A stretch of DNA of 64,000 nucleotides, taken from positions 18,352,001 to 18,416,000 of the forward strand of contig OZ316895.1 in NCBI GenBank assembly GCA_973895155.1. Reading direction: 5' to 3'. The notes under the pieces are model-generated. The model did not search any database, was not told the origin of the DNA, and saw nothing but the letters and a program-made list of their open reading frames with translations. Positions within the stretch are counted from its first letter, which is position 1. Every line of letters begins with the position of its first letter. The DNA is from Marsupella aquatica. Its lineage: Eukaryota > Marchantiophyta. This document shows positions 33,692-45,453 of this stretch, one piece after another. A program made the position numbers and the translations under genes.

Positions 33692-36645
33692 CTAAACCCA
33701 AGAACCTTCCTCCAATTCCTTCTTTAAGGTCGCCCTCTCCTCTTGGGTTGCTCTCAGCTCCTTGTCGAGCTCCGTAACGACCTCAGACTCCATTTTATTC
33801 ATCTTGGCATAAGTCTGGTCGAGCTGGTCGTGTTTCTCGCGGAGGTCGGCCTTGAAGCTGGCCGTTATGGATGCAAGCTCTTGCCGCAACTCGATAATCG
33901 CCTGATAGGATTTCCCTAACTCGGCCTCCTTCTGCTCAAGGGCTCCGCGGATATCCTTGAGTTCCCCCTTCAACGCCCTCTCCCTTCTCTGAGTTTCCGC
34001 CATGGCCCAATTGTTGGTTGCTATGTGGGCCTCCTCTGCGTCTCTCAGCTCTCGCTTCCACTTCTCCTTCTCCTTGATCGAATCGGCCAGATCACATTGG
34101 GTCCGAGTTAGTTAATCCTTGATAATCTGATTATCAAACTGCGCGGTATCCAATTGCCCTTGCATGATGTTGAGCTCATGCCGCTTAATCCGCAGTTCAT
34201 CTTGGGCTTTCTTGGACGCCTTCAGGTCTTCTACCTTGGCTTCCCTTGCCCTAAGCCGACGGATGACCTCGTTCTTCTTGCTTCTTTCCAAAGCCACCGC
34301 TTCTTCTAATCGGTGCTTCTCCAACATTTCCCTCTGGAAAAAAGGTCCCTACTCCAACTCCTCCCCAAAGATGCCGAGCGCAAGTTCGCCACACATTTCC
34401 CCGTACTCCATGGCTTGTTCTTTAGCATAGGCGGAGTGAGCAAAAGTCATCGGCATCATCCACCGCGGCCTTTGTTCCCAAGCAGCCTTGCAAATTTCTT
34501 CTATCATGGCTGGCGGGCTACTTCGTTTTTCTGCAAGCCGCCGGATGTCCTCTGGCCATTCTCCTCCTGGTAAATCCTTCTCCCTTGCCAGGGCTGCCTC
34601 CTCTTCCTCCCTGAGTCGTTCCTGAAACTCCTGTGCCGTCTGTTTTATGCCGTCAAAACTCGGGGGAGCAACATCTGGTGGTGGAGACTCGGGGCTGCTC
34701 TGCTGGGTCGGGTCCCCTCGAACTACTCTTGGAAGAGTGGGGATGAACCTGCCACAGGTCCTTGAATTGTTCCTGGAACATGATGGTCCAACCCGTAGCC
34801 GGAGTCATCATTGTCGTAGCCTTCTACCGCCTCCTCCTCGGCTTGGACTACTGGCTCCCCCCGCTGCTGTCCTGGTCCTGCCGTGAACACAACCCCATAG
34901 ATCACGGGTCCTGGTTCCTCCGGCTTCCATGTTGATCTCATCTTCTCCCTGTCGTGACCAGGGGCCTTGGGCTGCTTCTCCTTGGCTTCAGGACTTGAAG
35001 CTCCTACATACATTCGGACTCCCGGCTCGTGTTCCGGCCTCCTTCTCTCCTTGGCCCCGGTAAAGGGGTTTTCACTGGTAAGTTGGCTAAGACCGACTTT
35101 GGAAGCGGTATTCTGTACTGGCCCCATTGTCGTTGTCGTTCTCCTTTCCTTCTCCAGCAATTTCAGCAGATTCTGCATGCCTGGTTGCTGCATCGGTAAG
35201 TCCTCCTTCCTCAGCCTAAACACCTGCTCGATTGTAGGACTGTCGGGCTGGTTCGGTTTCTCTGTTGCCGCCCTTGGTTCCGGAACTTCCTCTGGTGCTC
35301 TTGCCTGCAGGGGCAGTACCGGGGCAAATATCTGGCTTCGAGCATACCGGCACAACAGCGGCATGTGATAACCAAGTCGGGACACGCTTCCCATGCCGAT
35401 CACCAGCTGTTCCTCCTTCAAGATCTTCTTCAGTTGGGTGAGGAGGTACCCGTTGTAGTCTCGGCTTGGGTCTGGCCTCTCCGCCAGATAGACCTGTGCC
35501 TTGCCGATCTCTGCCCTCGGCAAGTTACAATGCATGGTCACCCGTAAGAAATCGATCATTTCTCCTATGTGCAGGTTGGTGTAGGTGTTTCGGAAGAAGC
35601 CATTCTTTGTTGATGGCCCTAGAAATGACCGGAACTCCTTGTCTGGCAAGGTCTTCCTGGTATCTACTTTGGTCTTATTGCCCATCGGTAAGCCAAACAC
35701 TTCGGCAATCACCCAGGGAGTGAGATAACAATCCTTCCCATACACCCTTGTGGAATTGGTCTCGGGCTCCCATGATCCCACAAATTCTAGTAAGTCTGAA
35801 TCTGGCACCTCCGGCTTCAGCCATGGTAACTTTACAAATGCTTCCAAGCCAGATCCGGCCATGAAGCCCTGGTATTTCCGAGTCTGCATAGCCGTAAAGC
35901 ATGCATCCTCTTCTCGCGCAAAGTATAATTGCACCTCCTCGGGGAGGGTCGCCACCCAGCCTTTCCAGGTGTCATCTCTTGTTGGAACGGCATTGACGAG
36001 GTTGATCTCCTCCTCTTTGGCTTCTGCCTGCCTCCTGCTTCCCTGCTCTGCTGGTTTCTTGGATGCCGCCGACCTCATTCTTTTCGCAGGGGTGGCTTCT
36101 TTGTTGTTGTTCCCTTTCCTCTTCATAGCGGCTGCCTTGGATGTTTCTCCTAGCACGGTTGCCTTCGTCCACCCCTCCGTGCTACCCTTCAACTCCTAGT
36201 GTATGTTGTTGCAGCGGTTGATGGCCTCCCGGATGCCGACTATCTTGTTCTCACAAAACAAAAGATCATCAAGTTTGTCGGCAGTAGGCGTCCACAAGAA
36301 TTCAGCCGTAATGAGTTTTCCTCCTAAGAAAGCAGACTTCTGCAGCTCCCACAACCGAGCGAGCTCCTGCCGTTCTCGAGCCGCTCTCTCTGATTCTTTG
36401 TCCTGGTAGGTCCCAATGTACTCAGTTGCCCGTTCTAACAGGCATCCCCCAAAATGAGCAGCTTGATTGACATTGCTCATACCCCTCTTGAGTTGATCGT
36501 CGGTATCTGCTTCCACCCCGAGTGCTTGCCTGAGCAGCGGACAGCAATTGGCCTCCCGTAGTCGTCCGCTTGGCTTGTGTTTGCAAATGAGCCGCCAGTC
36601 CTTGCGCTCGGTCCTTACCCCCCCTTGGCTGGTCTTCCTTCCCAT
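33692..36645 (-). pseudogene. Coiled-coil repeat-family protein, copy A, several stops
   Basis: Read leftward, a single broken frame covers about 980 codons. It starts MGRKTSQGGVRTERKD at 36645. It passes TAG at 36198-36196 into a 490-codon block with a basic patch, the segment VNAVPTRDDTWKGWVATLP and a globular region (CYLTPWVIAEVFGLPMG), then a Pro/Lys-rich linker. After a shift near 34720 it continues through DGIKQTAQEFQERLREEEEA. It then crosses TAG near 34363 and TAA at 34111 into a long heptad-rich coiled coil ending EELEEGSWV-like at 33692. I do not recognise the family. The globular part resembles domains found in plant transposon-associated proteins, but that is only an impression. 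A truncated second copy lies just upstream. Confidence 0.6.
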
Positions 36646-36871
36646 TGGTAGCCGCCTGTACTTAGCGCGCCCTAACCCTAATCGTGTTTCCCCCGACGTC
36701 CTTACTTCGGCCTTGGCTCGGGTTCCATAGTCACCCTTAATTGTTTATATTTCCCTATCTTTGTTACTATACTAAGGTGTTTCCTAGGGTATACTCCTGA
36801 TCTTTTATTTAAACTGGCCTAATGATTCTTGGCTAGGCATCACAAACCTTGTTTTCGGACACTAGTGTATA

Positions 36872-37082
36872 TGGATGCTAAATACCATAAAGAGAAGAAA
36901 CTCAAATGCATACGAGAAAACTAGAAACTCGTATGAGAAAACAAAATCTTGTACAAGTAAATAGATATGCTCATACGAGTAATTTGTTTACTCATATGAG
37001 ACAAAAGTTTGCTCATACAAGGAAAATTTGTCTTGTATGAGCACATCTATTTGCTATTTGCTGTCACGGTGGTTATATCCGG
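36872..37082 (+). repeat. Palindrome-rich dispersed repeat, copy 2
   Basis: Uninterrupted copy of the repeat at 2024-2216 plus 9575-9612. It has CTCGTATGAG and CTCATACGAG palindromes and ends with CACGGTGGTTATATCCG. It lies between copies A and B of the coiled-coil family, and copy B is truncated exactly at its right border. Confidence 0.7.
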
Positions 37083-38346
37083 CATCGGCCTCTTTATTTG
37101 CGCTATTGTGGGACTGTCGGGCGGTTCGGGATTCCTTACTGCCCGCCTCAGCTCCAACTCCTCTTCCGGCGCCCTTGCCTGTAGGGGGAGTACTAGCGCA
37201 AAGATTTGACTCTGGGCATACCGGCACAATAGCGGCATATGATAACCAAACCGGGACACGTTCCCCTGACTTATCACTTGCTATCCCTCCTTCAATATTT
37301 TCTTCAGTTGGCTGAGGAGGTACCCGTTGTAGTCTCGGCTTGGGTCTGGCCTCTCCGGCCTTGGCAGGTTGCAATGCATCGTCACTCGCAAGAAATTGAT
37401 CATTTTGTTGGGTATTTACTCTTATGTCTAGGTTAGGTATGACGTGGTTGGTACAACAACGTGGGTTGGTACAACAACATGGTTTGGTACAACTACGTGG
37501 TTAGGTACAACTACGTGATTAGGTACAACAATGTGGTTAGGTACAACTACGTGATTAGGTACAACAATGTGGTTAGGTTAACTAAGTTGCACACTATATC
37601 ATAAGAGGCACGTGTGCTTGGAGAGGTAGAACCAAGGCTCATTGTTATGGAGCCACTTGAGAGATAGGGAGAGCTTACACTGTGGAGACTCGGTATAGCC
37701 GATGGGCTTAGAGTTCAGTAAAGCTCTCTTGTGTGTTCCCGTGGACGTAGCCTCAAGGAGGTGAACCACGTATCTCTTGTGTCGACTACTTGCATGTTGG
37801 ATATGTCATGTGCTTACTGTTGCGATTATCGTCTATACTCAACACATTTCTCCAATATATGTGCGGGTTGGTGTAGGTATTTTGGAAGAATCCATTCTAC
37901 ATTGATGGCCCGGGGAATGATCTAAACTCCTTGTCCGACAAGTTATTTCGGGTTTCTACCTTGGTCTTGTTGCCCATCCGCAAGCCAAATACTTTGGCAA
38001 TCACATTGGGAGTGAGATAGAAGTCCCTCCCGTAGATCTTGGTTGACCTGGAGTTGTGGTCCCATAATCACACAAATTCCAGCAAGTCTGAGTCTGGCAC
38101 CTCCGACTTCATTCATGGCAATCTAACAAAGGTCTCCAAGCCCAATCCGGCCCAATCTGGCAGATACTTTTTGGTCTGCATGGTTGTAAAGCATGCATCC
38201 TCATCTCCTGCAAAATGCAATTGTACTGCCTGCGGTATTATCATTGCCCAACCCTTCCATGTGTCGTCTCTGGTAGGGATGGCATTGACTAGGTCAAATA
38301 CTGAAACAACCCTTCCCATGCCATGAAAGGTGTAACAATGTGCCAT
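37083..38346 (-). pseudogene. Coiled-coil repeat-family protein, copy B, truncated and interrupted
   Basis: Two segments match copy A. The right one (38346-38113) holds VNAIPTRDDTWKGW and DEDACFTTMQTKKY. The left one (about 37277-37083) holds SRFGYHMPLLCRYAQSQIF and LPLQARAPEEE. They correspond to the middle of copy A, roughly 36005-35237, so the N- and C-terminal thirds are missing. A solo LTR at 37406-37844 interrupts it, and other indels and stops are present. Its position directly upstream of copy A, in the same orientation, suggests a tandem duplication followed by decay. No function can be assigned to this fragment. Confidence 0.65.
37406..37844 (+). repeat. Solo LTR, Copia-like, with internal minisatellite
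   Basis: It starts TGTTGGGTAT and ends ATACTCAACA, which are inverted matches with one difference. It is flanked by CATTT at 37401-37405 and 37845-37849. A tandem array of about 19-bp units of the type GTGGTTAGGTACAACTAC fills 37443-37580. The segment GGAGGTGAACCACGTATCTC near the right end is typical of Copia LTRs. No internal retrotransposon part remains, so LTR-LTR recombination is the likely origin. Confidence 0.8.
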
Positions 38347-38649
38347 TCAATATTGCTTGCATATCACACCACATATCAAACTCTTAGATGAAATCATCAA
38401 ATCAATAGTGCCAATTGCACCAGAGTATCTCCTAGGGCCCTTAGTGGACCCATACGTCTTCTCCATATCCCACAATAACAATGCAACTACTTGATGATGA
38501 GGAGACTTGGTTACTAAGTCCTCATCAAAATCACTATTTGGAGCTCTTTTGGTAACTGCTAGCAATGTTGTCGACCAAAAATGCACTCCACTTCGAGTGA
38601 AACCGGTCCGTTGTTCACCAAGTAGCTTTGCATTATTGGAAGACTCCAT
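38347..38649 (-). CDS. Hypothetical 100-codon reading frame
   Basis: An ATG at 38649 opens a 100-residue frame (MESSNNAKLLGEQRTG at the start) with mixed composition and no motif that I recognise. It abuts the broken copy B and the minisatellite. It may be a fragment of a transposon protein or a chance frame. Confidence 0.25.
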   Translation of the reverse strand: MESSNNAKLLGEQRTGFTRSGVHFWSTTLLAVTKRAPNSDFDEDLVTKSPHHQVVALLLWDMEKTYGSTKGPRRYSGAIGTIDLMISSKSLICGVICKQY

Positions 38650-38668
38650 GATTCCAAAACCCTAGGTC

Positions 38669-38960
38669 ACAGGCCGTGGGCCGTGGGCCGTGGGTGCCTA
38701 CACACAAACAAGATGAGTTGGCCACAGGTCATGGGTTGTGGGTGCCAGCTCACACAACCAAGATGAATCTGCCACATGCCGTGGGCTATGGGTGTGTACC
38801 CACGCAAACCAAACTACAAGAGGCCACAAGCCGTGGGCTATGGGTGCCAACACACACAACCAAGATGAATCAGCCAAAGGCCGTGGGCTATAGGTGCCAA
38901 CCCACACAACCAAGATGAATTGGTCACAGGCTGTGGGCTGTGGATGCGTCCCCACCAAAA
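38669..38960 (+). repeat. Minisatellite, about five units of 55-63 bp
   Basis: Units contain GGCCGTGGGCTATGGGTGCC and then CACACAACCAAGATGAAT, repeated about five times with changes in length. No coding role is apparent. Confidence 0.7.
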
Positions 38961-39912
38961 CTCTCTTCACCCAAGTCATGCACTAAACACACCGCAATTG
39001 ACTGACAAATCACTATTCACTATTTGTTGTTTCTTCTATGCCCTAAGTCACAACCGCCCTTGCCTCTTCACGGTGCCTTCTCCCATTGCGTGGTGTCAAC
39101 ACAAATCACCAACATTCAATGTTGTTTCCTTCATAGAAACGCACTATCTATCAACAAAGAACTTGATGCAAATCAGAAGTGCATCCTACAAAAACTATAA
39201 AGTTAACACAATTAACTGTTGAGCTCCCAATCAAACCGCCTCAATCAAAACCACAAAGAGCCGCACATCCGACTACTTTCCCTTCACAAAATAGGATCAG
39301 ATACCATCGTCTGTCTTGCACATAATTGTTGACAGCAACATGCGCTTGTCAATCACACAATCAATCCTCCACAATGCAGCAACACATATTGACAAAGACT
39401 GTAACTCCAAAACCGCAACTTAGCAACAATAACTTGAAGCTTCACTTCTATGCCACACCAACTTGCAATAGATCAAGATACCATCGCTCCGTTCAATAAT
39501 AACACCCAATCCAACCTACCACAAATTGTCAACAACAAAACCAAAATGAAATCAAACTTTGATCTGCACAATTTGCACAATAGAGTTTAAAGCCGATCTT
39601 CAAGAGCAATCAAACAACAATTGATGCCAATCAGACACACAATTCTGCCTGATGCGACCACACACTTATGTCAAGCCAAACTGTGATGCCGCCAACACGG
39701 GTGGTAATGAGTAATACAACTTAATCCGTGTTAAGCACGTATGAAGTAGACATAGGAATCTGTAGTTATTAGCATAACGACACAAAATTAGCTAGTCATG
39801 ATGCTTAGGACAGGTTTTAGTAATAATGGGAGTTCACGCTTGGGTTGGCGGCACGTTATGGCTATCGGCTTTGGATCCGTATAACTAATTCAGAGGCAGC
39901 TCTCTGCCACGC
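38961..39912. other. No gene seen
   Basis: A- and C-rich unique-looking sequence with many AACACAAxC words and no long convincing frame on either strand. It ends at the ACGC that is duplicated by the next retrotransposon. Confidence 0.5.
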
Positions 39913-41051
39913 TGTCCGGGTGACCGTATTTTCTGGCAAGAGCATGTTGGCTCTTTTGAAGTTAACCTTGCATGCTCATAAGTTCTATACTAAAATCAAA
40001 ATGATAATTCTAGTAACAAGGGTAGTGGGTATTAAGAAAGATTCAGGTGAAATTAAAATACTGTTAAACCCTACTTCACCATACTTGCGGACCAACACAT
40101 CACGAAAATTAGTTTTCTTACGACATATGATTCTAATATCTCCAAGAGAAAATGAAACAGGAATATCATCCGGACTCCTATTCAGATCCATGACTTCAAT
40201 AAAGGACAAAGATGATGCACTCCCACTCCTCTTGGTACGACACCACTAGGTATATTATTGGCTCGTTAGAAACCATAACAGCAGTTGCAAACTGAGCTCC
40301 AAAATGATAGGTTAGATGTTGCCTCATAGATGGTTTGTCTAAAAGATGGACTCTAATCAAAAACGGATTACGAAGGGGAAGATCAGGGATAACTCTCTCT
40401 CCTGGATTCATGATGGCTCTCCTATTCCTTTGCTATCCGGGCCAAAGGACGCCCCACCCCTATATTCCCAAAGAAACCTTATTCCCTAAGGTCCCATCTA
40501 TAAGTCTACCACTCATTCCTTTGCTATCCGGGCCAAAGGACGCCCCACTACTATGTTCAAGGCACAAAAGAGCTTCACAACCTTGAATGATAAACACTGC
40601 GGAATGAGGGGAGAGTGCCCCTCACCACTTTATTTATAGTGCACACCAAGAGGGCATGGATCAAGCCCAAGCACTTGGATGAAGGCCAAGTGTCAAACAT
40701 CTAATACCAAAGAGTGTGCTAGTACTGTTCATAGTTGGTGAAACTACTTTTAGTAGGTAGAACTACCATGCATTGGTGGAACTACTATGCGTTGGTGGAC
40801 CTACTGTGTGTTAGTAAAACTACTATGCGCTGATGGACCTACTGTGCGTTGGTAGAACTACTATGCGTTGGTGAATATTATTGTAGTTGGTGGAACTACT
40901 CATATGCATTGGTGGAACTACTATAGTCCATTAATATAGCTAAAGAGTTTTAATAAAATCTAAATTTAATAATCTAACTACTAAATTACTTATATAATCT
41001 ATAGCATATTAAAACAAACAATTTTTTATAACTTAAGAGAAAATCACGACA
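39913..41051 (-). repeat. 3' LTR of the minus-strand Gypsy element
   Basis: Pairs end to end with 47193-48331. Inside it, a 34-bp segment with CTTTGCTATCCGGGCCAAAG occurs twice (about 40424 and 40505). A degenerate array of roughly 20-bp units of the type GTTGGTGGAACTACTATGC fills 40732-40935. Both internal repeats are present in the other LTR too. Confidence 0.92.
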
Positions 41052-41053
41052 TA

Positions 41054-41064
41054 TCACCCCTACC
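41054..41064 (-). other. Polypurine tract of the minus-strand Gypsy element
   Basis: Minus strand GGTAGGGGTGA lies just before the 3' LTR, the expected place for the plus-strand primer. Confidence 0.6.
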
Positions 41065-41104
41065 AAACCTGTGCATCCTCCGGTATGCACCACACCTAGA
41101 ATCG

Positions 41105-44100
41105 CTACATGTCTTCTTCATCTAAAGCCTCATAGTCGTCGGGTTCAAACTCTTCCTCTGTCACAAATTGAGTTCGTCGTTTAAACAATTTTACTCGCTT
41201 CCCTGCATAGGGATTGCGATGAATTGCTCCATCAAGTTCTCTTACCACATATGTTGCATTAGGACGAATCTCCGTCACCACAAATGGTCCTCTCCAACGA
41301 CGTGCAAACTTCTTCAGAGTAGAATGTTGCTGTTCCAACCCTCCCTCATAGATCAAGACCCAATCTCCATTCTGGATGGGAATTGGTCTCAAATGATGGG
41401 TCTTGTCAAATCGTTCCTTATTCTTCTCACGATCCTCCTTTAGCCTTAGTAACGCCTCCTCAATCTTCTTCTTGGTCTGGCTAAAGTGCTCAATCCTTCG
41501 CTCCAGCAACTTTTCTTGGGAGATTCTATTTTGTCATTCAATCATCCTCCAACTCTGAACATTTTCCTCAATCGGCATCAAAGGCAAATGTCCAGAGACT
41601 AATTTGGCAGGCGTAATTCCTGTTGTGGTAGTGCATGTCATTCGATCTGCCAAAAGAGCAAATGGTAGAAGATTGGGCCAAAGTGATGGTTTTCCTCGGC
41701 AAGATTTCACCATGGCATTCACTATTGGTGGGTGCCCTCGCTCAATCTTTCCATTTCCTTCTGGGTTGTAGGCAGTAGTGAGTTTGAGCTTGATGTTGAA
41801 CCGGTCGAAAAATTCTACAGCCTCTTCAGAATTCAGCTCTCCTCTATCTGCTCTCATTTGCACAAAACAACCATGACGTGCTATAACGTCTTCAAGTATG
41901 AACCTGCATACTGCTTCTGTAGTGTTAGAGGTTAAAGCCCTTCCTTCAACATAAGAAGATAAATCTTCTCTTGCAAGGACAAGATACTTTGCCCCCCTAA
42001 TTCCCCATGGCATGTGCACCACATCTACTGCCCATTGAAAATGTAAAGAAAGAGGACTAGTGGGATTAAGTCCATCTCTAAACCAAACTTTAGAGTAATA
42101 CTGACAACTCTCACAAGATCCAACATAGGATTTTACATCCACATACATGCCTGACCACCAGTACCACCTTTGAACCCGCTCATAGGTAGCTCTAACTCCT
42201 CGATGTCCTACTTCAACAGCATCATGAGAATCCCATAAGACTCTCTTCTTCTCTTCATCTGTATCAAGAACTCTACAAGGAACATGTCCTTTCTTCAAAG
42301 ACCTTCTCCATAAAACACCATCCTTGAGCATGAACTTGTAAGCCTTCTTCCGTAATTGTTGAAACTTCTCTTCTATCATTTCAACAGGCCTTTGAAGAGT
42401 ACTAAGGTACCTTCCAATCAAGAGCAACTCTCCAGAATAGAGCTTCTCTCGAAATGTTAAGACCTCAAACTCTCCATTCATCACTTGAACTGCCTCCACT
42501 TTATTCTGATCATAGCGGGCTCTTGAAAGCATATCTGCTACTGGATTATCTTTTCCAGCAATGTGTCGAAGCTCGGGGTTGATCATCCTAATAAAAGCTA
42601 TCCAACGTAGCATAGCAATGTCTGGAGTATCACAGTTAGCAATCATCCCTAAAAGTGGTAAACAATCAGTCTCAAGAATGACTTGTGATCCAATCAAGTA
42701 GACTTTTTCTTGACACAAGGCTATCCTTGCTCCCCACAACTCTCGCTTGATTTGAGGGTAATGTCTTTGCCTTGCTGAAAAGATCTTAGCTCCAAACCTT
42801 GCTGCAAATCTTCTCCCCTCCTCATCATCCTGCCCTACCGCCCATCCAGCAGCATCAGGACTTGAATCTACAGTGACAATGATGGGTCTTCCATCATAGC
42901 ATAAGGGACGTAAAACAAGGGGGCTAAGTAAGGTCTCCTTTAACCTTTGCATAGCCTCCTTATGTGCCTCTGTCCAAACAAAGTGCGCATTCTTCCTCAA
43001 TAATCCGTACAAAGGATCAGCAATATGTGCAAAGTGAGGAATCCAGATCCTATAGAACAAGCAAGCGCCAAGGAACCTTCGCACCTCCGAAATTGTCCTA
43101 CAATCTTTCATCTGATTGATTGCATCTACCTTTCCTCCATTTGGCTTCCTCCCATCAACTCCACAAATTTGTCCTACAATTAGGACTTCACGAAGCCCAA
43201 ATGAAGATTTCTCACCAGAAAGAGTGAGTCCAACCTCAATCAACCTCTTCAAGATTGCTTTCACATCTTGAATGTGCTCCCATACAAATTGTCGCAAGCC
43301 ATCTTCACGTATAGTCTCATCTTTCTTTGTCTCCAAGCATCCCTTGATTGACATATCATCAAGGAATGGCTGTGTCTTCTCTGGAATGAAACGGTGTAAT
43401 ACCTTATTCATGGCATTCTGCATGTGAGCCACCGAGTTGGTTGCCCCTTGAGGCAAGGTACACATGCGAAGTAGTCCCAAAGGTGTCCTCATAGTGGTGA
43501 TATCTCTACTACTCTGAGCCAACTCAAACTGATCATAGCCTGAATAGAGGTCACCACATGAATAGATGGCTCTACCAGCAAATTCTTCCGCAAACTCATC
43601 TACTATAGGTCCTATTCCAGTATTGCGAATAGTAACCTTGTTAGGTGGTTGCATGTCCTGAATAAATCTAAGTTTACCATTTTTCTTACGAATGGTAAAC
43701 CAACGATTAGAATAAGGTGCATCTGTTCTTTCCAAAATCCTAGTGGAAAGCTTCTCCTTTAATAGATCAATAAGTTTAGGTAACAAAGCTTTGGGCACTG
43801 GAATGGGTTTCAAGTCCCAAGGAACATGCGGGACAGTGAAAATTACCATAGGAGTAACAACACTAGGATCCACACATCCCATCTCTTCAGGAAAAAAAGC
43901 AAAAGCCTTACCATGCTCACCAATCATTTGCTGAAACTCTTCTCTCTCTTCTTTTGTCAGCAACCCATCATCACCAATCCTTAGTTGATTAACGGTCTCC
44001 TTCGTGAATTTGTGGCCAATCTTAGTCCGATCTCTAAGACTGGTCTCTTTACCTGCCTTCTCCAAAATCTCCCTAGCATCCAAAGGTAAAGGAATTGCTG

Positions 44101-44440
44101 CTGGTCTCACTTTCTTCTCCATTGTTTTGTACTTGGTGTTGACCTCAACAAATTGAGACAACTCGCCATACAGCTCATGATTGATTTCCATATGAGCTTT
44201 CCCCTCAGAAAGACCTTCAATTATTTCTTTCAAAGACACTTCTACTCCTTCTTCATCTAGAAGGCCTTCAATCTCTTCACTTTCCCCTAGCAATCCATGT
44301 ATTTGCATAGTATCCTCAATCCTTGCAATTTTCTTTTTGAATTTTTTAGTAGCTTCATACACTTTCACATAAGAAATTCGACAACGCAAGCTTTCACCTT
44401 CAAATGAGCTTGCCAACAAACTATTCACATTCCAAGTCAC
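41105..44440 (-). pseudogene. pol: Pol (reverse transcriptase, RNase H, integrase) with one in-frame TGA
   Basis: The frame is open from 44440 to a TGA at 41536-41534 and then resumes in register to 41105. The first 200 residues are a linker. The reverse transcriptase has RFIQDMQPPNKVTIRN, LYSGYDQFELAQSS, CTLPQGATNSVAHMQ and PFLDDMSIKG. The RNase H has IVTVDSSPDAAGWAVGQ and a DNPVADMLSRA end. The integrase has an H-H-C-C finger (HRGVRATYERV, then CESCQYY) and the D-D-E core (AVDVVHM, RADRGELN, GNGKIERGHPP). The part after the TGA holds the GPF-type segment RRWRGPFVVTEIRPNATY. Pol copies and integrates the element. The TGA would remove the C-terminal integrase tail. Confidence 0.88.
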
Positions 44441-44481
44441 CAGCGGGTCATTGGCGATGGCGCCCCGCCTTCCCGCATTGC

Positions 44482-45453
44482 TTAACGAGACGCCTTCCGG
44501 AAATCCTCATTTCCCTCCTTGGGTTCAGGTCCTCTCAACTCCTTCCGATTCCTCCAATGTCCAGGTTTCACTATAGGAAATTGGATAACCCGCAATTCAT
44601 CCAGACTCCTTACCTTTGCCATATGAGTGCCATCTGGTAGGACCTTGTACTCCATTCGAGCTTGAGTAATGTAAGGCTGCCCTAGAATGAGATCATAGGG
44701 CAAACTATCATGCACAAAGATGTTAGTTGGTTCTATCACATGGCCAACCTTCACTGATACTCCAGGGCATCCTCCCCAAAGCATATTCTTTGAACGATTG
44801 ATTGAGTTGACAGACCATTGAGTATCACAATCAATCATCCATTGCCCAAGATCATAGATGCTTCTTGACATTAGATTCACCTCAGATCCTGTGTCAATCA
44901 ATGCTCGAGCTTTGCCCTCCATTCCTACAAGCTCTACCTCCACAACTGAGCAAGTTCTTGCCCAAAACGGCTCCAAGATGGACTCCTTGTTGTCTCCTGA
45001 ATCAGGATTCTTCATAGCTGAAGCACACATGACCCACACACTTTGTGAGGCCTTGAGCACCTCTTCACGACTAATTTTTGCCATATCCTGGGTCACTGCA
45101 AATCCTGTTGTTGCTTTCGCCAATGGTTTCCACCTCTCCAATACCTCAACTCCTGACATCTTTGGTTCAGGAACTTCCTTTGTTGAAGACCCTAGCATCT
45201 GTGGTCTAGGGATCTTCTCCGCGTTTACTTGATACACTTCACACTCCACACTGGCTTGAAAAATAATTGAACCTTCTCCATCTTCATCAACATCAGAAAA
45301 AACCTCCATTCCCAAGGCATGAGGTCCTTCCTTGTAAAATCGCTTTCGTTTCACCTTTGCAAGTAATGCATCTTGAGCCTTGGAGTTCATGCAAGCAAAA
45401 AACTCCTCATTGGTGACTCCGCTCACCTCCACTTTCCAAAACTTCTCAACAAC
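44482..45453 (-). CDS. Aspartic protease region of the minus-strand Gypsy element
   Basis: It follows the gag TAA (45456-45454) in the same register and shifts frame before pol. The active site ALIDTGSEVNLMSRS carries an intact D-T-G triad, followed by the hydrophobic SLPYDLILGQPYI block that closes the retropepsin fold. The protease would cleave Gag and Pol in the particle. The stop between gag and this region, and the frame change before pol, mean either recoding or decay. Confidence 0.8.
   Translation of the reverse strand, partial: VVEKFWKVEVSGVTNEEFFACMNSKAQDALLAKVKRKRFYKEGPHALGMEVFSDVDEDGEGSIIFQASVECEVYQVNAEKIPRPQMLGSSTKEVPEPKMSGVEVLERWKPLAKATTGFAVTQDMAKISREEVLKASQSVWVMCASAMKNPDSGDNKESILEPFWARTCSVVEVELVGMEGKARALIDTGSEVNLMSRSIYDLGQWMIDCDTQWSVNSINRSKNMLWGGCPGVSVKVGHVIEPTNIFVHDSLPYDLILGQPYITQARMEYKVLPDGTHMAKVRSLDELRVIQFPIVKPGHWRNRKELRGPEPKEGNEDFRKASR

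Noticed and set aside
37443-37580. Possible CRISPR-like array of about 19-bp units
   Set aside because: Units are adjacent without unique spacers, lie inside an LTR, and the genome is eukaryotic.
38669-38979. Frames on both strands across the GGCCGTGGG minisatellite
   Set aside because: The open frames result from tandem repetition, not from selection for a protein.
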